Positions 55,484 to 64,000 of a stretch of DNA of 64,000 nucleotides are shown here, piece after piece. The DNA lies in NCBI RefSeq assembly GCF_024807615.1, contig NZ_JANUCJ010000003.1, forward strand, positions 248,001-312,000, given 5' to 3'. The stretch is from Tsukamurella ocularis (GTDB lineage: Bacteria > Actinomycetota > Actinomycetes > Mycobacteriales > Mycobacteriaceae). Numbering within the stretch: position 1 is the first letter of the stretch; the number at the start of each line of letters is the position of its first letter. The translations under genes and the position numbers were made by a program. The notes beneath the pieces are model-generated. The model worked only from the letters and a program-made list of their open reading frames with translations, was not told the origin of the DNA and searched no databases.

Positions 55484-56071
55484 GTGTTGAGTTCCACACC
55501 GCGCCAGCTCCTCGCCGGCCTGCGCATGCTGATCGTCATGACCGTCGTCCTCGGCGCCCTCTTCCCGGTGGTGATTTGGGGCGTCGGGCAGGTCGCGTTC
55601 AGCGCGAGGGCGAACGGCTCGCAGGTCGAACAGAACGGCACCGTCGTCGGGTCCGAGCTGCTGGCCCAGAGGTTCGACGGTGCGCAGTGGTTCCACCCGC
55701 GCCCGTCCGCGGGCGAGTACGACACCCTCGCCTCCGGCGGCACCAACTTCGGCCCGAACAGCGAGAAGCTCGTCGCGCTCATCGCGGAGCGGCGCGCGAA
55801 GGTCGCAGGGGAGGACGGGGTGGCACCGTCGGACGTGCCGACCGACGCGGTGACGGCGAGCTTCTCCGGCCTGGACCCGCACATCTCCCCCGCGTACGCG
55901 CGGCAGCAGGTGGCGCGCGTCGCGAAGGCCCGCGGCCTGGCGCCGGAGCGGGTGACCGCGCTGGTCGCCGCGCACACCGACGGCCGACAGCTCGGCTACC
56001 TGGGTGAGGAGCGGGTTAACGTGGTGAATCTGAACCTCGCGCTCGCCGACCTCGCCGCTGCGGCGAAGTAG
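55484..56071 (+). CDS. kdpC: Potassium-transporting ATPase subunit KdpC
   Basis: 195 residues, one N-terminal membrane helix (LLAGLRMLIVMTVVLGALFPVVIWG), then the periplasmic/exterior domain with GSELLAQRF, WFHPRPSAGEYD, ASGGTNFGPNS and DPHISPAYARQQVARVAKARG. GTG 55484 follows the kdpB stop by 14 bp with AAGAAGG between. Confidence 0.97.
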   Translation: MLSSTPRQLLAGLRMLIVMTVVLGALFPVVIWGVGQVAFSARANGSQVEQNGTVVGSELLAQRFDGAQWFHPRPSAGEYDTLASGGTNFGPNSEKLVALIAERRAKVAGEDGVAPSDVPTDAVTASFSGLDPHISPAYARQQVARVAKARGLAPERVTALVAAHTDGRQLGYLGEERVNVVNLNLALADLAAAAK

Positions 56072-56094
56072 CCCGGGCGGAGAAGGAGGGAGAC

Positions 56095-58662
56095 ATGCCG
56101 AAGGGGCTTCTTCGCGTCTACCTGGGCGCCGCGCCCGGCGTGGGCAAGACCTACGCCATGCTCACCGAAGGGGCGCGCCGCGCCGCGCGCGGGACGTCCG
56201 TGGTCGTCGGCTACGTCGAGACCCACGGCCGGCCGCAGACGGAGGCGCAGGTCCAGGGGCTGCAGGTGATCCCCCGCCGCAAGGTCGAGTACCGCGGCGC
56301 GGTACTGGAGGAGATGGACGTCGACGCGGTGATCGCCGCGCACCCGACGGTGGTCCTCGTCGACGAGCTCGCCCACACCAACGCCCCCGGCTCGAAGAAC
56401 GAGAAGCGCTGGCAGGACATCGCCGAGCTGCTCGACGCCGGCATCACCGTGGTCACGACGGTTAACATCCAGCACCTCGAGTCGCTCGGTGACGTGGTCG
56501 AGTCGATCACCGGCGTGCGGCAGCGCGAGACGATCCCCGACGGCGTGGTCCGCCGCGCCGAGCAGGTGCAGCTCGTCGACATGACCCCCGAGGCCCTGCG
56601 GCGGCGCATGGCGCACGGCAACATCTACCACCCGTCCAAAGTCGACGCCGCGCTCTCGCACTTCTTCCGGATCGGGAACCTCACGGCGCTACGGGAACTC
56701 GCGCTGCTGTGGCTCGCCGACCGCGTCGACGAACGGCTCGAGCAGTACCGCTCCGAGCAGGGCATCTCCGCCGCCTGGCCCACCCGCGACCGCACCGTCG
56801 TCGCGCTCACCGGCGGCCCCGAGGGCGGGACGCTGCTGCGGCGCGGGGCCCGGATCGCGGCGAAAGGCGCGGGCGGCGAGCTGCGGGCCGTGTATGTCGC
56901 GCGCAGCGACGGTCTGTCGGGAGCCTCGCCCGCGTCGCTGGCGCAGTTGCGACAGCTCACGGAATCGTTGGGCGGCACGTTCCAGATCGTCACCGGCGAC
57001 GACGTGGCCGCGGCGATCCTGCAGTACGCGATCTCGGTGAACGCCTCGCGGATCATCCTCGGCAAGTCGCGGCACCGGGCGCTGACCTCGGTGATGCGGT
57101 GGCCCGTCTCGGACGCGGTGATCGAGGGTTCCGGCGACATCGACGTGCAGGTCGTCACGCACGAGCGGGCCGCGGGCGCGGGCCGGCGACGACTGCTCCC
57201 CCGCATCGACGGGCCCGACCCCGTGCTGCTGGGCAAGCGGCGCACCATCGCCGGCTGGTTGCTGGCGATCGCCGGTCCGGTGATCCTCACCGCGCTGCTC
57301 GCGCAGACCAGGCAGTGGCACTCGCTGCCCACCGAGCTGATGCTCTTCCTCATGCTGACGGTGGCCGTGGCCCTCGTCGGCGGCATCCGGCCGGCGGTGC
57401 CCGCGGCGATCCTCGGATCGTTCCTGCTCAACTACTACTTCGCGCCACCGCTGTACACGTTCACAGTGGCGTCGGGCGAGAACGTCTTCGCCGTCGCCAT
57501 GTTCGTGCTGACGGCGATCGCGGTCGCGTCGGTGGTCTCCCTCGCCGCCCGGCAGACCGCCCGGGCCGCCAGGGCCCGCGCCGAGGCCGACGTGCTCAGC
57601 GGCCTCGCCGACACCCTGCTGGCGACCGAGAACGCCGACGACGAGATCCCCGCCCTGCTCGACGAGGCCATCGTGACCTTCGGGCTGCGCGGCGCCTCGC
57701 TGCTGCGGCGCGACGACGCGGACTCCCCCTGGCAGCTGGTCGCCGGGCGGCGCGAGTCGCCGCTCACGCCCGACGACGGCACCGACGCGGCGATGGTCGG
57801 CGACAACGTGGCCCTGGTCGTCAAAGGCGACCCGCTCAGCGCCTCCGAACACGGACTGCTCGTCGCCTTCGCCGCGCACGCGGCGGCCCGGCTGGACCGG
57901 GAAGCGCTCAGCGCCGAGGCCAAGCAAGCCCGGACCCTAGCCGAGGGCAACCGCGCACGAACGGCCCTGCTCAGCGCGGTCTCACACGACCTGCGGACGC
58001 CCCTGGCAGGGATCAAAGCCGCTGTCTCGTCGCTGCGCAGCGACGACGTGGAGTGGTCCGACGAGGACGAGGCCGAGTTGCTCGCGACCATCGAGGAGAG
58101 CGCCGACCGGCTCGACTCGCTGGTGGGGAACCTGCTCGACATGTCGCGGCTGCAGTCCGATTCGCTCACCCTGCTCACCCGCGAGGTCGGGATCGAGGAG
58201 GTCCTGCCCGCCATCTGGACCGCGCTCCCCGACGCCGACCTGGCCTTCGACTTCGCCTGTGACGACACCGATGCCACGCCCACGGCGCTGGCCGACCCGG
58301 GCCTGCTGGAGCGGGTACTGGCGAACCTCGTGGAGAACGCGGTGCGGCACTCGCGGGGCGGTCCGGTCACCGTCGGCGTCTCCGGCGTGCACACCCCCGA
58401 CGGGGACCGGCTGCAGGTGCACGTGCGCGACCACGGGCCCGGCGTGCCGCAGGAGCAGCGCGAGGCCATGTTCAAGCCCTTCCAGCGGATGGGCGACGCC
58501 CCGGCCGGCAACGGCGTCGGGCTGGGGCTCGCAGTGGCCCGCGGGCTCACCGAGGCGATGGGCGGCACGCTCACCGCGGAGGACACCCCGGGCGGCGGCC
58601 TCACGATGATCGTGGACCTGCCCGCGGCGCAGCCGGTGTCGAGTGATGAGGTGGTCTCGTGA
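56095..58662 (+). CDS. kdpD: Osmosensitive K+-channel histidine kinase KdpD
   Basis: 855 residues. N-terminal KdpD domain with Walker A (GAAPGVGKTYAML), a universal-stress-like domain, four membrane helices (about 385-485), a GAF-like region, then the kinase: phospho-acceptor His631 in SAVSHDLRTPLAGIK, N box and GVGLGLAVARGLTEAMGG. Senses K+ limitation or turgor and phosphorylates KdpE. ATG behind AAGGAGGGAG. Confidence 0.97.
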   Translation: MPKGLLRVYLGAAPGVGKTYAMLTEGARRAARGTSVVVGYVETHGRPQTEAQVQGLQVIPRRKVEYRGAVLEEMDVDAVIAAHPTVVLVDELAHTNAPGSKNEKRWQDIAELLDAGITVVTTVNIQHLESLGDVVESITGVRQRETIPDGVVRRAEQVQLVDMTPEALRRRMAHGNIYHPSKVDAALSHFFRIGNLTALRELALLWLADRVDERLEQYRSEQGISAAWPTRDRTVVALTGGPEGGTLLRRGARIAAKGAGGELRAVYVARSDGLSGASPASLAQLRQLTESLGGTFQIVTGDDVAAAILQYAISVNASRIILGKSRHRALTSVMRWPVSDAVIEGSGDIDVQVVTHERAAGAGRRRLLPRIDGPDPVLLGKRRTIAGWLLAIAGPVILTALLAQTRQWHSLPTELMLFLMLTVAVALVGGIRPAVPAAILGSFLLNYYFAPPLYTFTVASGENVFAVAMFVLTAIAVASVVSLAARQTARAARARAEADVLSGLADTLLATENADDEIPALLDEAIVTFGLRGASLLRRDDADSPWQLVAGRRESPLTPDDGTDAAMVGDNVALVVKGDPLSASEHGLLVAFAAHAAARLDREALSAEAKQARTLAEGNRARTALLSAVSHDLRTPLAGIKAAVSSLRSDDVEWSDEDEAELLATIEESADRLDSLVGNLLDMSRLQSDSLTLLTREVGIEEVLPAIWTALPDADLAFDFACDDTDATPTALADPGLLERVLANLVENAVRHSRGGPVTVGVSGVHTPDGDRLQVHVRDHGPGVPQEQREAMFKPFQRMGDAPAGNGVGLGLAVARGLTEAMGGTLTAEDTPGGGLTMIVDLPAAQPVSSDEVVS

Positions 58663-59333
58663 CGTTCGTTCTGGTGGTCGATGATGAGCCCGCGATCCTG
58701 CGCACCCTGCGGATCAATCTCAAGGCCCGCGGCTACGAGGTGGAGACGGCCGCCGATGGCCGGTCGGCCCTGCAGATCGCCCGCGAGCGGACGCCCGACG
58801 TGGTGGTACTCGACCTGGGCCTGCCCGATCTCGACGGCACGGCCGTTCTGGCGAAGCTGCGGGAGTTCTGCACCTCCCCGGTGATCGTGCTCTCGGCGCG
58901 GCACGGCAGCGACGACAAGGTGGAGTCGCTGGACACCGGCGCCGACGACTACGTGACCAAGCCCTTCGCGATGGACGAGTTCCTCGCCCGCGTCCGAGCG
59001 CAGGTGCGGCGGACCGGTCTGGTGGATGCCCCTGCTCCCGCGAGGACCGAGGACTTCGAGGTGAACTTCGAAGCGCGGACGGTGACCCGCGACGGCACGA
59101 CGGTGCGCCTCACCCCCACCGAGTGGAAGATCGTGGACGTGCTGGTCCGCAACGCCGACCGCCTCGTCTCCCAGCAGACGCTGCTGCACGAGGTATGGGG
59201 CCCGTCGTACTCGCGCGAGACCAACTACCTGCGCGTATACATGGCGCAGCTGCGCCGCAAGTTAGAACCAGACCCATCGCACCCGCGCTACTTCGTCACC
59301 GAGCCCGGGATGGGATACCGCTTCATCCCGTAG
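58659..59333 (+). CDS. kdpE: Response regulator KdpE
   Basis: 224 residues, OmpR type. Receiver with VVDDEPAIL, phospho-Asp52 in LDLGLPDLDG and a Lys in YVTKPF; winged-helix output with VRLTPTEWKIVDVLVRN and YLRVYMAQLRRKLEP. GTG start overlaps kdpD by 4 nt. Activates kdpFABC. Confidence 0.97.
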   Translation: MTFVLVVDDEPAILRTLRINLKARGYEVETAADGRSALQIARERTPDVVVLDLGLPDLDGTAVLAKLREFCTSPVIVLSARHGSDDKVESLDTGADDYVTKPFAMDEFLARVRAQVRRTGLVDAPAPARTEDFEVNFEARTVTRDGTTVRLTPTEWKIVDVLVRNADRLVSQQTLLHEVWGPSYSRETNYLRVYMAQLRRKLEPDPSHPRYFVTEPGMGYRFIP

Positions 59334-59361
59334 CGCTCCGACCGGCCCGGTTCGGGAGCGC
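59333..59361 (+). terminator. Hairpin terminator of the kdp operon
   Basis: The stem GCGCTCC/GGAGCGC, extended by ACCGG/CCGGT inside, begins at the last base of the kdpE stop codon. There is no T-tract. Confidence 0.65.
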
Positions 59362-59472
59362 GGCGTACCTCCCGCCGGGTACGACGGTGCTCCTGCCGCG
59401 CGACTGTGCGCAAGCACCGCGGACGCACTGGCGCGCACCGTGCGCCGGTGCCATCCGTAGATGCGGCCCGGT

Positions 59473-59901
59473 TCAGGGCCCGAGCGGGCGATCGAGGGCG
59501 GTGGCGGTGTAGAGGCCGGTGAGGCAGCGGGTGCCGTCGAGAGTGTCGGTGAAGACGTCGGCGGCGGCGATCATGGTGCGGCCGGGCGGGCCGACGAGGC
59601 GGCCGACCGCGACCAGCCGCTCCCCGCGCGCCGGTCGGAGGTTGTGGGAATTCATGGCGGTGGTCGCGGCGACGCGGCCGGAGTCGTGGATCGCGGCGTA
59701 CGCCGCGCCGACCGCGGCGATGTCGGCCAGCATCGCGACGATGCCGCCGTGGCAGTGCACCCCGTCGAAGGTCACATCGGGGACGACCGGCATCGAGAGG
59801 ACGACGCGATCGAGTGTGACATCGTCGACTGAGAGCTGGAGCCAACGGGCGACGGGCATGGAGTCGAGGACGCGGCTGAGGACGTGTTCCAAGGTCGTCA
59901 T
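59473..59901 (-). CDS. PaaI-type hotdog thioesterase
   Basis: 142 residues. Hotdog fold with the acyl-CoA thioesterase pattern FDGVHCHGGIVAMLADIAAVGAAYAA (the HGG-x-x-x-x-x-x-D-type helix) and MNSHNLRPARGERLVAVGRLVGPPGRTMIAAADVF. Hydrolyses an acyl-CoA, perhaps aromatic or medium-chain. ATG 59901 lies six bases after TATGTT on the minus strand (leaderless). Divergent from a TetR gene. Confidence 0.88.
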   Translation of the reverse strand: MTTLEHVLSRVLDSMPVARWLQLSVDDVTLDRVVLSMPVVPDVTFDGVHCHGGIVAMLADIAAVGAAYAAIHDSGRVAATTAMNSHNLRPARGERLVAVGRLVGPPGRTMIAAADVFTDTLDGTRCLTGLYTATALDRPLGP

Positions 59902-59907
59902 GGCCAA

Positions 59908-59926
59908 AACATATCACTGATACGAT
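59908..59926. promoter_or_regulatory. TetR operator TATCACTGATA flanked by divergent -10 elements
   Basis: The perfect 5-1-5 palindrome TATCACTGATA (59912-59922) overlaps the minus-strand -10 TATGTT (complement at 59908-59913) of the thioesterase gene and the plus-strand -10 TACGAT (59921-59926) of the TetR gene. The 11-bp core is the same as that of the classic tetO2 operator of Tn10 read in the other direction. Confidence 0.65.
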
Positions 59927-59937
59927 TGCCGCGGAAG

Positions 59938-60510
59938 ATGCCGAGACAGAGAACCAGGACGCCCGAGGTCGCGGACGGGATCGCCGCCGCCGCACTGGAG
60001 ATCGTCCGCGCCGAGGGCGCGGACGGGCTCACGACGCGGCGTGCCGCGGCGGCCGCGGGCACGAACATCGCCGCGCTGGGCCAACTCTTCGGCAACCGCG
60101 ACGGCCTCGTGAACGCGGTCGCGCAGCGCGGCTTCGCCCTGCTCGTCGAGACCCTGCCGCAGGCGGAGGGCCCGCCCCGCGACGTGCTCGCCGCGTGGGC
60201 CGACGCCTATCGCCGCTTCGCCGCGGAGGAGCCCGCCCTGGTCGACGTGATGTTCGCGCGCCCGCTCACCGGGCCGATCCCGCCTGAGCACCCGGTGCAC
60301 GAGTGCCGCCGCGTGCTCGTCGACGCCTTCGCGGCACTCACGGGCAGCACGGACCGAGCCGACGTCGAGGCGCTCGCACTCGGCTTCGGCGCGCTCCTCG
60401 AAGGCCTGGCGACCAAGGACCGGCACGACCTCCTCGGCCCCACCGCCGTCGCGCGGGACCGCGCCTGGCGCCTCGCCGTGGCGACCTACGCCGGCGGCGC
60501 CGCCCGCTGA
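59938..60510 (+). CDS. TetR-family transcriptional regulator
   Basis: 190 residues. The HTH is seen in GIAAAALEIVRAEGADGLTTRRAAAAAGTNIAALGQLFGNRDGLVNAV; the rest is the helical ligand domain (TetR_C_33-like WADAYRRFAAEEPALVDVMFARP). Probably represses itself and the divergent thioesterase through the shared palindrome. ATG 59938 gives a 4-nt spacing from GGAAG. Confidence 0.92.
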   Translation: MPRQRTRTPEVADGIAAAALEIVRAEGADGLTTRRAAAAAGTNIAALGQLFGNRDGLVNAVAQRGFALLVETLPQAEGPPRDVLAAWADAYRRFAAEEPALVDVMFARPLTGPIPPEHPVHECRRVLVDAFAALTGSTDRADVEALALGFGALLEGLATKDRHDLLGPTAVARDRAWRLAVATYAGGAAR

Positions 60511-60511
60511 C

Positions 60512-61501
60512 TCAGCGCGGTTCGGCCGACTCCAACGACGCCGGCAGCCCGGCGAGCGCGAACAGCTCCCCGGGATCGAGGAAGGCGCAAACGTGGGTCA
60601 GCTCGCCGTCGGTGAAGGTCAGTACGTCCAGCTGGAAGGGCAGCCAGACATCGCCGACCGCCCCGGCCGCCGCCGGCGAGCGCAGGTACATCGCGGCGGC
60701 GGGCAGGCCGTTGCACACCGTCGGGACCATCCGCAGATCCCCGGCGACCTGGGCCGGACACTGCGTCCGCGAGAGCTCGCCGATGGCCTCCGCACCGCGG
60801 TACCAGCCCGGGATCGGCGGCATCTCCCAGGTGGCATCGGCGGCGAGGATGCGGACGACGCCGTCGATGTCGTGCCGCTCGAAGGCGGCGCAGAACTCGT
60901 CCCACACCCGCTTCTCGTGATCGGACAGCTCGGCGGCCTTCCGGCCGTCACGGGCGGCACCGTCGCCGAGGGAGGCCCGGGCCCGCTGCAGCGCGCTGTT
61001 CGCCGACGCGACGGAGGTCTCGAGGGCGTCAGCCGTCTCCGCGGCGGAGAACTCGAGGACGTCGCGCAGGATCAGCGCCGCCCGCTGCTTCGCCGGGAGC
61101 ACCTGCAGCGCCGCGACCATCGCCAGCCCGATGCCCTCCCGCGCGACCGCCGCCTCCCCCGGATCGCCGAGAGCGCGGTCCGGGAGGGGCTGCAGCCACA
61201 GCACCTCGGTCGAAGGCGCCACCGGCTCCAGCGGGTTCGACGGCTCGCCCCCGAGCCCGACGGGCAGCACCCGCCGGGCCTTCGAGGCGGACAGGCAGAC
61301 ATTGGTCGCGATCGAGTACATCCACGTGCGCACCGACGACCGGCCCTCGAAGCGGTGGAAGGCCTTCCACGCGCGCAGGTAGGTCTCCTGCACCAGGTCC
61401 TCCGCGTCGGACGCGGAGCCCGACATGCGGTAGCAGTGCGCCAGCAACTCGGCGCGCAGCGGTGCGGTGGCCTCGTCGAAGCCGGCGTCGGCGACGGTCA
61501 C
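60512..61501 (-). CDS. ECF sigma factor with C-terminal SnoaL-like domain, SigG-like
   Basis: 329 residues from GTG 61501. Sigma-2 region LLAHCYRMSGSASDAEDLVQETYLRAWKAFHRFEGRSSVRTWMY and sigma-4 region LPAKQRAALILRDVLEFSAAETADALETSVASANSALQRAR, then an NTF2/SnoaL-like domain (FCAAFERHDIDGVVRILAADATWEMPPIPGWYRG). This layout is that of SigG/SigJ-type sigma factors, where the C-terminal domain replaces an anti-sigma factor. It starts 3 bp after the VOC stop, so the two are translationally coupled. Confidence 0.92.
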   Translation of the reverse strand: MTVADAGFDEATAPLRAELLAHCYRMSGSASDAEDLVQETYLRAWKAFHRFEGRSSVRTWMYSIATNVCLSASKARRVLPVGLGGEPSNPLEPVAPSTEVLWLQPLPDRALGDPGEAAVAREGIGLAMVAALQVLPAKQRAALILRDVLEFSAAETADALETSVASANSALQRARASLGDGAARDGRKAAELSDHEKRVWDEFCAAFERHDIDGVVRILAADATWEMPPIPGWYRGAEAIGELSRTQCPAQVAGDLRMVPTVCNGLPAAAMYLRSPAAAGAVGDVWLPFQLDVLTFTDGELTHVCAFLDPGELFALAGLPASLESAEPR

Positions 61502-61503
61502 GT

Positions 61504-61923
61504 TCAGCCCTCGGCGCCCTCGGGGCCGCCCGCGGCGGCGGCCGGATCCATCCACATGATCTCCCAGGTGTGGCCGTCCGGATCGTCGAAGGAGCGGCCG
61601 TACATGAAGCCGTGGTCCTCCGAGCGCCCCTCCGTGCCGCCGGCGGCGACCGCGCGGTTCACGACCTCGTCAACCTCTTCGCGGCTCTCCGCGCTCAGCG
61701 CGATGAGGGTCTCCTTCACGCCGGGCCCTGCGGTCGTGGCCTCGTGGAAGGTGCCGAAGAAGTCGGTCTTGAGCAGCATCGCGGCGATGTTCTCGCCCAG
61801 CTCCACCGAGATGGCGTTCTCGTCGCTGAACTGCTCGTTGATGGTGTAGCCCACCGCGGTGAAGAAGTCGCGCGAGCGCTGGATGTCGGCGATGGGCAGG
61901 TTCACGAAAATCATCTTGTGCAT
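61504..61923 (-). CDS. VOC (glyoxalase/bleomycin-resistance) family protein
   Basis: 139 residues. Two beta-alpha-beta-beta-beta modules: IFVNLPIADIQRSRDFFTAVGYTINEQFSDENA and EVDEVVNRAVAAGG...DPDGHTWEIMWMDP. Such lactoylglutathione lyase-like proteins often pair with SigG-type sigma factors. ATG behind AAGGAGCG. The first gene of the pair. Confidence 0.9.
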   Translation of the reverse strand: MHKMIFVNLPIADIQRSRDFFTAVGYTINEQFSDENAISVELGENIAAMLLKTDFFGTFHEATTAGPGVKETLIALSAESREEVDEVVNRAVAAGGTEGRSEDHGFMYGRSFDDPDGHTWEIMWMDPAAAAGGPEGAEG

Positions 61924-62036
61924 GGCGTCGCTCCTTGGTCCGCGGCGTTCCCTCTCGAACACCGTCACATGGTTAGACGGGCCGCACCGCCGGAACTCAT
62001 CGGTCGGCGCGGATATATTTTCCGGCGGCCGATGCG

Positions 62037-64000
<1,964 letters not shown>

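Overview
The window is high-G+C actinobacterial DNA (about 70% by eye). Its housekeeping content matches the Mycobacterium tuberculosis Rv1002c-Rv1031 neighbourhood: mfd, mazG, lpqU-like, tRNA-Gln, glmU, prs, rplY, pth, ispE, ksgA, rpfB, tatD, metG, pabB, rsmI, pmt and kdpFABCDE. Together with rpfB, mycolata-type lipoproteins and F420-type enzymes this points to the order Mycobacteriales. Tsukamurella is my best guess for the genus, but that is inference. Compared with M. tuberculosis, the core blocks are separated by many accessory genes.

Layout. 1-1.9 kb: a secreted lipase, an 81-bp palindromic repeat and what looks like the remnant of the TetR gene that precedes mfd in M. tuberculosis. 1.9-7.6 kb: mfd-mazG-lpqU and a MerR regulator. 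7.7-10.9 kb: a stress-like cluster (a 53-residue membrane peptide, CsbD, and a DoxX protein with an 11-residue repeat tail), small secreted and membrane proteins, and a pyrimidine-dimer glycosylase. 10.9-13.0 kb: an ArsR/MFS module between a tRNA-like fragment and tRNA-Gln. 13.1-16 kb: glmU-prs-arsC. 16-20.2 kb: a FUSC protein, then an encapsulin operon (DyP peroxidase with targeting peptide, shell protein) followed by an acidic 51-residue protein and a membrane protein. 20.2-23.7 kb: a diguanylate cyclase and metabolic enzymes. 23.9-28.2 kb: rplY-pth-GNAT, prfC and a hydroxyacyl-CoA dehydrogenase. 28.2-33.6 kb: secreted and membrane proteins, a MarR pair with a large dyad operator, the second 81-bp repeat, a hydroxyisobutyryl-CoA hydrolase and an ABC-F ATPase. 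33.7-35 kb: one low-G+C gene of unknown function, probably acquired. 35.1-38.8 kb: a copper-type P-ATPase carrying a C-terminal YHS domain, with a partner and tandem CsoR-like boxes. 38.8-48.6 kb: ispE, ksgA, rpfB, tatD, a lipoprotein, metG, pabB and rsmI. 48.6-59.4 kb: pmt, an MFS transporter and kdpFABCDE. 59.4-64 kb: a thioesterase/TetR pair, an ECF sigma factor coupled to a VOC protein, and an aminotransferase coupled to a phosphotransferase that runs off the window.

Genome-wide style. At least ten start codons lie 6-9 nt behind a TANNNT-type -10 hexamer with no Shine-Dalgarno, which suggests leaderless mRNAs. The octamer GACGGTGC and its complement are strikingly frequent on both strands. 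No CRISPR array, rRNA, prophage or complete insertion sequence was seen. All calls come from reading the sequence; no database search was run.
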